From: Otis tarda
Taxonomy: Eukaryota; Chordata; Aves; Otidiformes; Otididae
Direction: 5' to 3'
Assembly: GCA_026413225.1 (NCBI GenBank)
Contig: CM048553.1
Coordinates: forward strand, 138,702,690-138,766,689
Length of the DNA stretch: 64,000 nt
Positions 1-11,918 of the stretch are shown here, one piece after another; positions within the stretch are counted from its first letter, which is position 1, and each line of letters opens with the position of its first letter. The notes under the pieces are model-generated. The model searched no databases, was not told where the DNA came from, and saw nothing but the letters and a program-made list of their open reading frames with translations. Made by a program: the position numbers and the translations under genes.

Positions 1-1503
1 TGACCTTTTCATGGTTGTTAAAATGCAAAACCAGAAGTTTTGTTCTCATGCATTCCACCAGTTCCTGCCCAAATGAATACTAATCAGTGTGGTGTTCCCT
101 TGTTCAACGAGTTTTTCTAGTTCTCCCTGCCTCAGGTGAACGCTGCTATCCTGAAGACAAAGTACAGAGAGTTCATTTTGTCTTAAATCACCCTCACCCG
201 AAGAGAAGAACAAGCTGCAAGCATGCACATGTGCATTCCTTAAACAAAACATCCTCAGGACACTCCTGCCAGTTCATCAGAGTCAAATGGGTCACCTACT
301 ACCAAGAGGGGAGTAAATAATCAGGTGAAGAGTTATTTGCAAAACTGGAACCTTCACATGATGCCTGGCAGCTACATCTTCGTAGGCAAAGGACTAAAAT
401 TTTGATCATAAGATGGCTTTTGGGGGTATTTAGTTTTCAGAGACTCCCTCTGAGATAAATTTAGTTCCCAAAATATTTCACTGGTGTGAGTTTGGTAGAG
501 CAGTGAATAAGCCCATATTGAGGATGGGACTGTTTGGGCAGAGCCTGCCAGGAACATAACTCCAACATATGGCACTTTGCCATAGTGAATTGTTCAACTA
601 TTAGCTGCACTAAGCAAAAAATGACATTCTAGAATGTTAGATTATCAGGGACAGTAATACAGCTGGACCTGACAGCCAAGCAGGACAGGAATGCAAAATT
701 CAAGGAAAATAAAATACTTGACTCAGATTTTAGGCATAATAATTTAATGGGCAATCCCATATATACTGTGACAATAAAAACATTAGTAGTCTGGATGAAA
801 GTTTGTAAAATGTGAAGGAAAGTATCCAGTTCCAGCTGGGAAAAAAAAAAAACCCAAACAACAACAAAAAAAATATTTTTCACTGTAAGCCCAAAGTTTT
901 CTTGTAAAAGGAGTAAAAAGAAAAAAAAACCTAGTCATTATTAAGGACAGAGAAAATGTTTGATCAAATTGATATTAGTTTTGATCTACTGCTGATTTTA
1001 AAAAACAGTAGAGCTACCCAAGACACATGTCTCTCCACATGCATTTGCAGGAGGAAACTAAGCACCAGCACAATTCACATTGGCTGCAAAAGGCATCTTG
1101 GATTCAAAATGTGTATTCATTTTCATATGCTTAGTTCCATTTGCAAGCACAAATGAATTTTCTGGATTACTTGTCAGAGAAGCAGTGAAGAAGAGCAATA
1201 ATACAAATTCTTTAGTTGCTAGTTTTCTTTTTTCTTAAAATTTCAGTCAAGTTAAACCAGTATTTTGTCACTTAAGAATTTGAATAAAACATTCTGGATC
1301 TGTAAACTCCTCCCAAACACTTTCCATCAGCTCTTTACTATTCATTCCTCCATGATTAGTCACTTGAGTCAAAAAGAGAAGGCCAGAATAAGGAGGAAAT
1401 TGTGGTTTGAAATTTTCTTAAGAAGTCAAATTATTTAAAAAATGGGCTGTGCAGTTTTTAAATGTTAGGCAAATTCTGGGTAAATTTCATCACACTGTTT
1501 CCA
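1..1503. other. Unassigned AT-rich sequence, no gene seen
   Basis: No reading frame longer than 84 codons, and no domain, repeat family or RNA gene that I recognise. The only notable composition is an A-rich tract at about 840-871 followed by shorter A runs near 921-930. The segment ends where CR1 3'-end homology begins. Confidence 0.6.
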
Positions 1504-2890
1504 CAGAATTGCTGAATGGTTGAGGTTGGCAGGGACCTTTAGGGATCATCTACTCCAACTCTCCTGCTCAACACCCTTGGTCAGTTAGAGAAATTGCTGT
1601 CGCAGCTAAACCAAATGGAACAAAGCTTCAGGCAGGTCAAGAGAAGTTTGGACAGAGCAAACCTGACAAGCCTCAGCCCTGAGGTCTGGCAAACTCAGTG
1701 CAAAGCTTATGGTCCATTAGTCCAATGGCTATGCTGTATTACAGGGCTACGTGTTTACAAAGTCCATGCTGGCTGCTCCCAGTCACCTTGTCCTTTAAAT
1801 GTTTGGAGCTGGTCTCTAGGAATACTTGCTCCATCACCCTCCAAGGGACAGAGATAAGGCTGACCAGCCTGTAGTTCCCTGTGTCTTCCTACTTGCCATT
1901 CTTGAAGACAGGAGTAACATTCACTCTTTTCTATTGTTCAGGAACCTTCCCTGATCACCATAACCTTTCAAGGATAATGGAAAGTGGCCTCACAGTGACA
2001 TCAGCCAGCACTCTCAGGAGGCATGGATGCATCCTATGAGGCCCCATGAACTTCAGTATGTCCCCTTTTTTTTAAGTATTCCCTAACTTGATCTTCCTCC
2101 ACATCTCTTGCTCCAGACTCTCTCACAGGTTTCAGGAGCATGGGTTCCTGAAGGCTGGTTTTGCCAGTAAAAAAAGCAAAGAAGGCACTGACTACCTCAA
2201 CTTTCTCCATATCCTTTGTTGCCGGGTCTCCTATCCCATTTAGCAGCAGGCTCGCATTTTCCCTGGTCTTCCTTTTGCAGCTAATACACTTGTAGAAGTC
2301 CTTCTTGCTGTCCCCTACACCCCTTGCCAGATTCAACTCCAGATGGATTTTGGCTTTCCTAACCCCATACCTGCACACTTGCAGTCTCTCTATATTCCTC
2401 ACAGGTTACCTGTCCTTGCTTCTAGCTCTTGTACGCTTACTTTTTATATCTGAGCTTTGTCGGGGTCTCCTTGCTCATCCTTGCAGCCATCTGCTGCCTT
2501 TGCTTGATTTCCTGCCGATGGAGATGGATCATTCTGGAGCTAGAGGAGGTGATACTTGAAAATCAACTGTCTCTCCTGATCCCCTAATCTCTCTATGGAT
2601 GCACTGCACAGGATTTTTCCAGGTAAATGCCTTAAGAGGCCACAGTCTGCTCTCCTGAATTCCAGGGGTTGATCCTCCTATTTACCTGGCTCCCTCTTTA
2701 CAGGATCCTCCACTATTTCATGGTCACCTTCACATCCCTGATGAGTTCTTCCTTGGTTGTAAGTGTGGAGTCCAGAAGAGTGCTTGACCTCACTGGCTCT
2801 GTGATCATCTTTGTTAGGAATTTCTCATCGATGCACTCCAGTAACCCCTAGATTGCTTGTGCCCTTCTGGGTTCACCTACCAACTGCTAG
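1504..2890 (-). mobile_element. Old, internally deleted CR1 LINE copy
   Basis: On the plus strand the copy opens with a degraded CR1 3' end ('ggttggcagggacctttag', then 'ccaactctcctgctc'). From about 1700 it runs through the reverse-transcriptase region: 'gtccatgctggctgctccc' at about 1765 and 'gaccagcctgtagttcc' at about 1861 match the young copy at about 1950 and 2050 bases past 50,000. It then continues through the EN-RT linker into the 3' part of the endonuclease region, near 2700-2880. The order matches the young copy at 50.7-53.8 kb. About 1.1 kb of the 3' half is missing between the 3' terminus and the RT core. Both ends are approximate. This is a dead, anciently diverged copy. Confidence 0.85.
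2034..2402 (-). pseudogene. CR1 ORF2 fragment (EN-RT linker)
   Basis: A 122-codon open stretch inside the old CR1. It reads through the linker between endonuclease and reverse transcriptase: residues like RKAKIHLELNLARG, then a K-rich stretch, then a block resembling DMEKVEVVSAFFAFFTGK. These correspond to RVRNS / [11 protein letters not shown] and [19 protein letters not shown] in the young copy. It is useful as a local reference because its frame stays open across the point where the young copy is broken. It has no catalytic motifs and its ATG is incidental. It is a relic with no predicted function. Confidence 0.8.
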
Positions 2891-3954
2891 CATGGTGGGG
2901 CAGAGGTTTGTTAGAATGTAAAACTTCAGCATTTAATCAACTTGATTAAAACAATCTTGGCTTTTGTGAAGGTACTTGATTCTGTATAATGCAAAGAGCA
3001 AAAGAAAAAAAAAAACAACCACAGCCATGAGATTTTTTCTTAAAGTCTTAATCAACAGCTCAGGTAATTTTATTTTGCAGAGTGGGCAGCAAACTAAGAA
3101 AACAGGGAAGGAATCAGGGTAGCAACAGACAGATAAAAAGAAAGAAGCCACTTACCTTACTCTGAATTCTGGGTGTGTAAAATAGATGTATAAACGGGAA
3201 GGAAAAAACATGCTGCTTTTAGAGAAAGTGAGTCAGCTGAGAATTTCAATAACGCCCACTTACATGAAAGAAATCTTGACTGTAATCGTGGCTCAAGTGA
3301 ATTCAAGAGAAATCCTTACTTGTTCTCGTGAAGCATCTGGCAGCATTTTACTCGTCTTTGACTACCGATTTTGTTTCTTATTCTGCCAGGAATGCTTACC
3401 CAACCATAGGCAACTTGCCCAAGATCAAGTTTTGAAACATGGCCACTTAATTTGCACACCTCGGGTTTTGGATTACAATTTCCTAGAGGCTCAGGGTGGA
3501 CATGCACCCTTTGGGCTTCAAACAGCTCATCTGCACATCTCAGCACATCTGGAAATCAAGCCAGAGAAGTCACAACTGAGCAAGCACTTTGCACGCTTGC
3601 CTTTCTTTCTCACTATGTCAGTTCTCCTACTCCTCTACAAGTTTTTTATAGCCATAAAATAGTCATGAAGCTGTTTACAAAGACACCGCCAGGTTAAACT
3701 AAGATTTGTGGGTTGTACTGAAATTAGCACAGTAATTTCAAAATGCAAACTGCTGTTATGCATTCATATAGTAACTTTATTGTACCTGCTAACTTTATTT
3801 TTTCTGCTGACCTTTGCTGTTCTCTTTCAGCATCATCCAGTACTCCCCAGGGAACCAATTTCGCTTAATCTCACCTTCCTGTCAGGGTGAAATGCGTGTC
3901 TGGCATGATACCTAATTGAGTTTAGGAAAAAGCCAAACCAGGCTACAATAACAC
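2891..3954. other. Unassigned; one strong acceptor-like site
   Basis: The longest frame is 158 codons at 3186-3662 on the plus strand. It has no recognisable domain and looks incidental. The only site that stands out is a consensus-grade 3' splice-site arrangement at 3806-3830, described separately. Nothing else was recognised. Confidence 0.45.
3806..3915 (+). other. Candidate splice acceptor and short terminal frame
   Basis: A branch-point consensus CTGAC at 3806-3810 is followed by a pyrimidine tract ending ttctctttcag at 3830. One downstream frame, starting at 3832, stays open for 27 codons before TAA at 3913-3915. Its composition is unremarkable but not low-complexity (for example QYSPGNQFRL). 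I do not recognise a protein. Good acceptor matches occur by chance in 64 kb, and no partner exon was identified, so this is only a candidate terminal exon. Confidence 0.15.
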
Positions 3955-4265
3955 GGTGACTGGCCTGTTTGATTAGTTAGGTGGTTTTATTTGATTTTAT
4001 AGGCTCTTGTCCTGGACTTTGATGTTCCCTCTCTTTGGGTTTGTTTCCAGCCACAAAATGTCTGTTCTCCGTGTAACTGGGAAAAAATGGGATAATGTAA
4101 TTAGGCAAACATCCCCTAACTGGTGAATCTTCTTCCTAATGGCAGTTTGACTGAAAGAAACGCTTTTTCTTTTATCAAGCAGTGATTATTCACTGATCTG
4201 TTTAGCCTGGGTATGGGTTAACCAGGAGCAGCGTCTTTTTTCAAAATGAATTATTTGTAAATTGG
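3955..4265 (+). repeat. Diverged duplicated segment, copy A
   Basis: This segment aligns with 4885-5140. The best block is 4018-4070 against 4968-5020, which is ungapped: I count 38 of 53 identical, and 13 of the 15 differences are transitions, as expected for decayed homologous sequence. Flanking anchors in the same order are ggtgact (3955), ttttatag (3995), aattagg (4099) and gaattatttgtaaa (about 4249). Copy A carries about 65 extra bases before the last anchor. It could be a local duplication of a noncoding element or two copies of an ancient interspersed repeat. The family was not recognised. Confidence 0.6.
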
Positions 4266-4884
4266 GCTCCTCCTCGTGGGTGATGTTTGTAGTGCATCGC
4301 TGGGCAGGCGTGGGCTGGTCTGTACGGGTTGCCTGCGTTTAGAAACAGCAAATCATTAGCAATTAATACGCAAAAAGCGTTTCAGGCATGTGCCAGCACC
4401 CAATTCACACCTGAGGCTCATGTGCAAGCCCAAGAAGCAGTCGATGGTTGTGTGCTCTGCAGGTGTTTCTGTAAAGAACCAAACCAAGACAATGCAAAGG
4501 GAGATGCTCTCCTGAGGAGACCAAGAAGCCTTTTATTCACACCTATGATGTTAAAAAATAAGCAGCAGCCTAAATTTCAATGATTGCAAGGCACAATGGC
4601 TCATACGAGCATGTTAGCCCACCACCTTCCAATTAATTTTGAATGAATTTTGTGTTAGCTGGAGAAGCTGCTCTGTGCAGCAGGAAGAACCCTGAGAGGA
4701 ATCAGTTCTCTGTGTCCTGAATCAATGCAAAATGGCGGTGACCCAGTCTGCCCACAGTTTTATTTCACAGTGATTTTGCAGTCAAATATTTTTCTTTCAG
4801 TAAAGCTGAAATAGTGTGATGTGTTTTCAACCCTCAAAATATAATATCTGAATATTATGCTGAAATTAAGGATCCTTTTGAAGA
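4266..4884. other. Spacer between the two duplicated segments
   Basis: It holds an 84-codon open stretch (4329-4583, plus) with no recognisable protein features, and otherwise ordinary noncoding sequence. No repeat was identified. Confidence 0.45.
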
Positions 4885-5140
4885 GGTAACTCTGTCCATT
4901 CAAGTCTGAAAAATTCAATTTTTTACCTTATTAGAATTTTATAGATACTTCTTACATGCAGTTTATCTTTGATATTCTATCTTCTTATATTTATTTCCAA
5001 TCATAAAACATCTGTTTTCCACACAATTATGAAAAGTCAAAACAAAATTAGGTCCACCTGAAATAAAAATGTAGATTTTCTCATTAGAAACCTTTTGGAG
5101 GTTGGTTTTTTTAATTATTTAAAATTGAGTATTTGTGAAA
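4885..5140 (+). repeat. Diverged duplicated segment, copy B
   Basis: Partner of copy A, in the same orientation and about 950 bp downstream. Anchors in order are ggtaact (4885), ttttatag (4937), tttgatattc (4968), tttccaatcataaaaca (4994), aattagg (5046) and gagtatttgtgaaa (about 5127). It is more AT-rich than copy A, consistent with long neutral decay. Confidence 0.6.
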
Positions 5141-8100
5141 GGCCAACACTCTTGGGAAGGAAACTGACACGTTCTTTATAGAAATTATGAAAAAAAAATC
5201 TCCCCCTCTTTCATATTAACTGGATTTTTTTATGATGCCTTTAGGAAATACTGCTTTCTTTTGGATCTAACACGTAGATTCCCTGGGGAGGAAAAGCAGC
5301 AGAGGATGGTTCTGGTCCTGGGGTGTTTGTGTGGCTCCCAGCTTTGGCAAGTAGCCAGCGTAACATTCAGAGTCACGTGCCAAAGAGGGCAAGAAGGCAG
5401 TTTTTCAACTTCATTTCAGTTTAGTACTGTTTTCTTTTCACTTTTAAGATAGGAGGAGGAGAAGGAGAAGAAAAAGCATGTCCCTATCCTTTGTCTTTAT
5501 TCTCTAGCAAAGGTGTAGTCCAGGGATTTGTCTTCTATGGAAGGGATATGCAGGTGACTAGACAAGATCCAATACAGTGAATAGCTCATGCAGTCCTCTG
5601 CTTTGCTCTCATTCAGATTTTAACCCAGACAGACACAAGCAATGATATTTCTGAGAAGTGCGTGTCTTTCTAAGTACGGCTGTGACCAGAGATGCATCTG
5701 GACCTGTGAACGTGGGCAGCCAGAAGTGCAAAGCCTGGCCCAAAAGCTCCATGCACCGTGGATTTGCGTGTACATTTGTGAGCTGCTATGAGCTTGCTTG
5801 GCAGCAGGAGCATGGTCCAGTGACTTCTGCTGTCCCTTTCCCCATCCCATAGCTTTACCTTACTGAGCACTGAAGCTTCAGAGCAAGCAAAGCGGCTTAA
5901 TCTCCCATGGGGATTTATCTGAGCATGTCCTTGGGACGTGATGATGATCACAGTGCTGTTGTGCGATTTTCCTAATTACAAATAGCTAGTCTTGATTTTT
6001 GATGGAGATTAAAGTTATAACAACAATAGAAATATGCTATGAATATAATAATTAAAAAACCTAGCCAAGTGATATGACTGCTACTGGTGCAGAAAAAAAA
6101 ACCTACGCAGATACGGGAAGCTTTTTCTGTACAAGTCTTTAAGTAAATGAGACAATTTGACTGCTGTTTTTAATGAGAGAGGAGAACATTCAACAGCTGT
6201 GAGAGGAAATAAAAGTTAGAATTATAAGTGAAAGATTTTCTTGTAATCAACCTGTTGATTTTCTCGTCAAGAAAGAATTAATCAGTTATTGTCTTTGTCT
6301 CTAAGTCATTGTCACAGAGATAATGAGGGCATAAACAGCTGAAGTACTTGTAGGATTTTATAAATGCTTTTGGAAATTGGAATGACCTCCATGTGTCTAA
6401 GGTAAAAGCTATTTTGAGCACACTAGGGAGCAAGATGTTTCAGTGGCAAGTTATTTTTTGACTGCATACTGTGGGTTTCTTGTACCTTTCTCTAAAGCTT
6501 ATGGTATTTGCTGTGGAGGTGGTATAGAAGATAGAGAATGATGGAATAGGGGAAGAATGGTGTATTAAATATATAGATATGATGTAAGGATTTATTGGCA
6601 ATTATATTCCTGGCTCAGTCAATAATCCAAACACGCATTTCCTGCAAAGCTAATATAACTGTATTGTAAATGATGCAAATTTCTTTTCCTGAAACACTGG
6701 CAGAAAGTCATCCTACAAAACTCAATACGCATACTGTTCCTTAAAGGAAAAATAAATTAGTCTGACCAGTTTGAAAAGAACTAACAGGATAAAGAATTGG
6801 AAAGTATGTGAGCTGACAGTTCTGACTTAGGAGATAAATATTGATATTTGAATGGAAAGGCATGAAGTTATGACCAACCTGCCCATCTCCGTTCGGAGGA
6901 TGAACAGGCACTTTGTGACAAGGCACGCATAGGTGTTCTTTTTTTTCAGTTGAAGTTTTGTCTCCATGATTAGTCCTGTGTTTTATGAGAGCTTGATCTT
7001 GACATCTATGAGACGTTAATTCCATAATTGTCCTGAAAATAACAGAAGAGATAGCACTAAATTCAGTCAGAGCTGCTCAGGCGAACAGCACAGTCTGTAA
7101 CCCAGATCTCAGCCTGGAAAGAAATTCTGCTCCCCCGCAAGAGAGGCTGACTCTGGAAAGAGAATTTATTGAGATGGCTGCAACTGGTCAGAGGCACTTT
7201 TAGTTCTCTGGTAAACCAGATACTGATGGTTATCCTAGTGTTTTGCACTAAATGGACTTCTGACCCGAGCTACCTAAAAATTATTGTGTTGCTAAATATG
7301 GTCAATAAAAGTCAGCCTTCCTCTGGGTCCCTTATGGGAATCAGGTTCACCTGTAAGGATGCCAAATAATTTGTTTAATTTACTGATAGTATGCTCTACT
7401 GGCTGCCAGAATACCGGCAGAGAATCGAACTCCTAGGGGGTTGGATGCTTTACAGGTTTTATTTGGCAGGTTTCAGCTTGTTCATCCAAAAATGGAGCCT
7501 GGCTCTGACAGATAAGATGATTGTAGCCTGGTAGATTCAATTATTTCAAGACTGAAAAAAAAATCTCAAATCCTCTGAATTATATGTGAGTTCACAAATT
7601 GGGAAGTAAGCCAACCTATCTTGAATTTTTCTAAACCTTAATTTTGCCAGTGTTTACGTTTCTAAAAAAAACCCCATGTATCAACAATAACCATGGTTTT
7701 AGCAGAAGTACCATGGCTTTTCCTTCGACATATACTAGGTGCTAAATGTAGGGCCAGAGAGATACCATGTAGGAAGTGCTTTGTTCCCTTTGCTGGGGTT
7801 ACTGCTGCCCTATCTGTGTACCTTCTCAACAGAGGCGTAGCCTAAATTCAGGGTCTTGCTGGTGATGAAATGCACATCATCATTCTCTGAAACAAACAAA
7901 AAAAAATGCATTTGTCTGTGTGGTGCCCAAAGGCCCTTCAGGTCTTTGGCTCCTGGAAGGAAGGGGCCGAGCTACAGAAGTCACAAGGGAGCTGTGTGGT
8001 AGCATTTGAATTCTGCTTTGAATTTTTAAAAAGTGTCTGCGACGTTTGAATCGACTCCACGTGACTGCTTGAAAGCAGCGGCTGATCGGCATTTCTGCTT

Positions 8101-10050
8101 GTTATTCCTTACATCTGTTGTAGCATTTGGCCCCGTTACTGGCAGGGGCTATCTGGAAAAGCTTACCCAGCTGGCAGGCCGAGTGTGGATGTGCCCTGGC
8201 TGGCACAAGCTGAGTGACTCGTGTCAAGAATGTCTCTCTCCCAGTTCAGCTGAGCTTTATAGCTTGAGATTGCTCAGCCCTTGCTTTTCAGCTGACATCA
8301 AAGAGTGTTAAAATAGATGGAGGTTTGTCTCCAGGCATTTTCCTTGGTTTCAACTAGAATTCTCAAACATTTCCATTTCACAGAGCAGCAAATACAGTAT
8401 TTTGGGCCCAAAAAAGTTTTTCCTTACATGGCACACACTGAGCAGCCATGTCCTTCTCAAGTCCCTCCTGACATCAACTGGCCTGTGCTCTCTTCATTTA
8501 AATAGATGAATGCTCTTAAAAAGATGGATGCTTAGTTGTTTAAAAACATCTTACTGGAGGGAATTACTGGAAAGCTCACAACTCAATATTGAGTGTAAAT
8601 ATTGCCATTTTTGCTAGGACCAAAGCTTGTGTTTTTACAGGTGACAGGTTAATCTTGTTCTCATTTTCGTCCTCCTAGCAGCTTAGGCAGACCGCAGGTC
8701 TCACAGGGGCTGGCAGCTCTGGTAGCTCCTGTTAGTTCTTCCATCCTTCTCGGCACATTAAAAGTTCAAAACAAATTCTAAATTAATCTTTCATTTATAG
8801 TAGGGAAGTCCTCATCAGTGTATCAGCTAGCAGCTAGGATGGGCAGGTGTCAATTTCCAAAACTATTTTCTTTCTTTATAGTGAAAACAGTTCCAAAGGA
8901 CAAAAAGATGTAGTGAAGCAAAATAAAATGAAGAAAATAATAACATAAGCTGTGACAAAGAAGGGCAGGAGAAGGATCGAACATATGCAAAAACGAAAAC
9001 TGCAAGCTTTGGATTAGGAAATTTGTTTCAACTAGGCCATTTTTATACCCAAAACAAAGCACTTGTGTAAAGCATTCATATATTCACATCTTTTGTTGTG
9101 ACATAGCCTTAATAATTTTAAATTAGCTTTCATAAAGGGAACAGTCCTCTCAATAATTTTTTCTTCTGTTTTTGGCTGTACATTTTAAAAGGGTGTTATA
9201 TTGCAGTACACATCTGTCCACCTAACCTGCTGTCAGCCTTCCTTAGTGTGCCGTGGCTTGGCTCAAGCCCTGAGTAAGAGAAGTGAGTTCACCAGCGTGG
9301 CCCGGGTGTTATTTTAACACTTGGGTGTTGTTAATTGTCACTGAAGTGGATGTTCTGCAGATGCTATTAGTGACGACACCTTCATTATTTAATAAGCACG
9401 AACATTTTACTATGATTTGTTTGAAGGGTCACTTGTTTCCAGCAGATTTATGATAGTAGTGTTAAAATGTTGAAAAGCTAATGCAAGGATTGGCCTATCC
9501 CAGTGCGTTGACCTGTTTCTGTGAGTATTTGGTGGTATCTAAAGCCTTGTATTGTACTGAATTTTATTAATTTATATTAATTCACATTTTAGTGAATTGG
9601 GTTCATCCTTCCCGCAGAATCTGTCACCACTTGTTGTAAAGAGTCAGGCCTGGTCTTCTCTCGCATGTCCCCGTCAATTCAGAGCTGCTGCCCCGCGGGG
9701 TCCCAGCACCATGCAGGTTACTGAGTAGATTCTCCATGACCCTGGGGTACTCTGGGGTTTAAATATTTTTCCCAGTGCTCTCCTTATATACTCTGTTAGG
9801 GTCTGAAAGCTGTGCTGAGGAGGACAAACTGATAGCCCATGTCCACTGCGATCAGTAAAGCTCTCACCATCGGTTTCTGCAGATTTCTCCTAGGACTTAC
9901 CTGATCACCCAAAGCCCTGGAAAAAAATATTCTTTACTCCTGTGTGAAGAGCTATTTCATAGCAAGGTGCTAAGAAAATGGGGAACCCAACATTTTCTGG
10001 GACATGCTGGACTTACCATCCATATCCAAATGGGCACATGGGCATATAAA
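5141..10050. other. Unassigned noncoding stretch
   Basis: No reading frame exceeds 94 codons and none has recognisable protein features. A short purine tract (aggaggaggagaaggagaag) lies at about 5451-5475. An isolated Pol III B-box-like word lies on the minus strand near 7425. The stretch 9300-9500 is complex and TAAT-rich, which would be compatible with a conserved noncoding element, but nothing in one sequence can prove that. No repeat family was recognised. Confidence 0.5.
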
Positions 10051-10270
10051 TCACAGAATCATAGAACAGGTCAGGTTGGAAGGGACCTTGAATGATTATC
10101 TGTCCAACATTTAAGGCGAAAGGGAGCCTAGCTGAGATTGTCTATCACCCTATCCAATCGCATCTTGAAAACTTCCAGTGATGGGGACTCTACCACATCC
10201 CTGGGGAGGCTGTTCCAGCAAATTGTTCTCACTGTAAAAAAAAATCTTTCTTATATTGAAATGAAACTGA
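10051..10270 (-). mobile_element. CR1 3'-end fragment
   Basis: Starts with tcacagaatcatagaac and 'ggttggaagggaccttga', then CR1 3'-terminal text including 'aaagggagcctagctgag' and 'ctaccacatccctgggg'. Homology fades after the A-run and 'tcttatattgaaatg'. The wording after the 3' terminus differs from the 11.5, 29.5, 31.1 and 40.8 kb copies, so it is a separate and probably older subfamily. It is 5'-truncated and noncoding. Confidence 0.9.
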
Positions 10271-11476
10271 ATGGGCATGTCCAAGCATGCACATGGTGGT
10301 CGCTGTGTCTGCCTGGGTCAACAGTGCATGAGCAGTGACGTGCAGCCGGTAATTCATCTCTCCTGTCAACAATGGCACAGTAAGAGCCCGACCTGGTCAC
10401 TAGCAAGTCTTGGAAAAAACTACCTACTTGAAAACAAACTGCTCAGTTGCCTGCCTACCATTTTGGCAGAGATTTTACCTGGGTTCATTATCGAAACAGG
10501 ATAAAACCATCAGCAGAGCCATTAACTTCAAGCCTACTGCTAACACCTCATGATGAAAAGCAGGATGTAATGGTGATAGACCTGCTCAGAAGTTGACCAG
10601 CATAATAATTTTCCACTGGAAAGTGCTAATTTCTCAAACTAATCAACAAATTTAAAACCTTTTTAAAAATACCTTAAAGGTCATATATCCTATTTCAACT
10701 CTTCTGAGTGAGATTTTTAAAAAAAGCCTTAATTTAAAATTTAAATTAAGTTTCAGTAAAATTAAAGCCAAATTAGAACAGGTATTTTTATCAGAAAAAG
10801 GAAGAAATTATAGGTCCAATCTAAAGTAATTCTTTTGCAGGCTCTAAGTGTTTAAACATACTTGAGATTCTGACTTTTGTTCCTATTTTGGATGGACATG
10901 ATTATTTAGAAATGTCAACTTTTTTTTTTTTTGTGGAATAGGAAATAATTATCAACTTGCTTCTAATTGACCACTTGTTGCATGAATTTGGATAAATAAT
11001 CCAGAATGCCTATCTTGTAAAATGGGATAATTATACATCTTCAGCTGAAGACAGCTGATCAAATCTTGACTCATTGGTGAAGGCAGTGACAAAATGCCTG
11101 TCAGGGTTTTGCCCCATGTCTCTAAATAAAATGTTTTCCTACACTTTTAAAATCATTAAGATGTCTTTATATGCCTATATAATTTTACATAGAAGTTAGC
11201 TTCTTTCAGTTCCTCTGGGATGATGCTTGTTTTGTCAGTGCAGTGGGAAAAATAAGTTTGAGAGCATTCTTGTCCTCCAGTGGCAAAGTGACACCAGCAC
11301 TTCTGAGCCACAAGATGATGCTTTGGTGGAGGTATTTGCTGGGGGAGCTAGATCTTTCTGGATACTTTCCCATTTTTAACCTTTAGCTGCATGGTTAGAT
11401 CATTGTCATTTTGACCTCCATTATCACACCCTTAGTTCCCTCCCCTGCTCCAGAAATGCATGTCAAATCTCCCCGG
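10271..11476. other. Unassigned; AT palindrome and E-box cluster inside
   Basis: No gene seen. A perfect AT-rich inverted repeat with 9-bp arms and a 5-nt loop lies at 10728-10750. A T run lies at 10919-10933. The E-box/AP-1 cluster at 11039-11077 is listed separately. Confidence 0.5.
11039..11077. promoter_or_regulatory. Candidate bHLH/AP-1 site cluster
   Basis: A perfect 12-bp palindrome, cttcagctgaag (11039-11050), contains an E-box CAGCTG. A second CAGCTG starts exactly 10 bp after the first (11042 and 11052), about one helical turn. A full AP-1 word, TGACTCA, follows at 11067-11073, running into ATTGG (an inverted CCAAT core). This density in 39 bp suggests an enhancer-like patch. Function is inferred from motif words only. 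Confidence 0.25.
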
Positions 11477-11918
11477 TCATAGAATCATATAATGATTTGG
11501 GTTGGAAAGGACCTTTAAAGGCCATCTAGTCCAACCCCCCTGCAAGGAGCAGGGACATCTCCAACCAGATCAGGTTGCTCAGAGCCCCATCCAAGCTGGT
11601 CTTGAATGTTTCCAGGGATGGGGCATCCACCACCTCTCTGGGCAACCTGTTCCACTGTTCCACCACCCTCGCTATAGAAGATTTCTTCCTTATATCTAGT
11701 CTGAATCTACCCTCTTTTAGTTTTTAAACCATTACCCCTTGTCCTATCACAACATGCCCTGCTAAAAAGTTTCTCCCCATCTTTCCTACAAGCCCCCTTT
11801 AGGTACTGGAAGGCCACTAGAAGGTCTCCCCAGAGCCTTCTCTTCTCCAGGCTGAACAGCCCCAACTCTCTCAGCCTGTTCTCATAGGAGAGGTGCTCCG
11901 GCGCATTGGGAATCATCC
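11477..11918 (-). mobile_element. 5'-truncated CR1 LINE copy
   Basis: Begins with tcatagaatcatataatg and 'gggttggaaaggaccttta', the CR1 3' terminus. It runs through the short 3' UTR into the C-terminal end of ORF2, whose complement reads like [19 protein letters not shown] and [13 protein letters not shown]. Homology ends just past 'aggagaggtgctccggcgc'. About 440 bp is retained. The 3' wording matches the plus-strand copies at 29.5, 31.1 and 40.8 kb, so they belong to one subfamily. Confidence 0.92.

Noticed and set aside
3186..3662. 158-codon plus-strand frame near 3.2 kb
   Set aside because: No recognisable motif, and its other frames overlap with similar lengths; looks incidental.
7415..7460. 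tRNA-like T-arm/B-box word GTTCGATTC on the minus strand near 7425
   Set aside because: No A-box or foldable D and anticodon arms at the right distance, and the presumed T-stem has mismatches. An isolated B-box match is not a tRNA or a demonstrable SINE.
10728..10750. Perfect inverted repeat with 9-bp arms
   Set aside because: All arm pairs but one are A-T, in a very AT-rich neighbourhood; likely chance, no terminator or origin role indicated.
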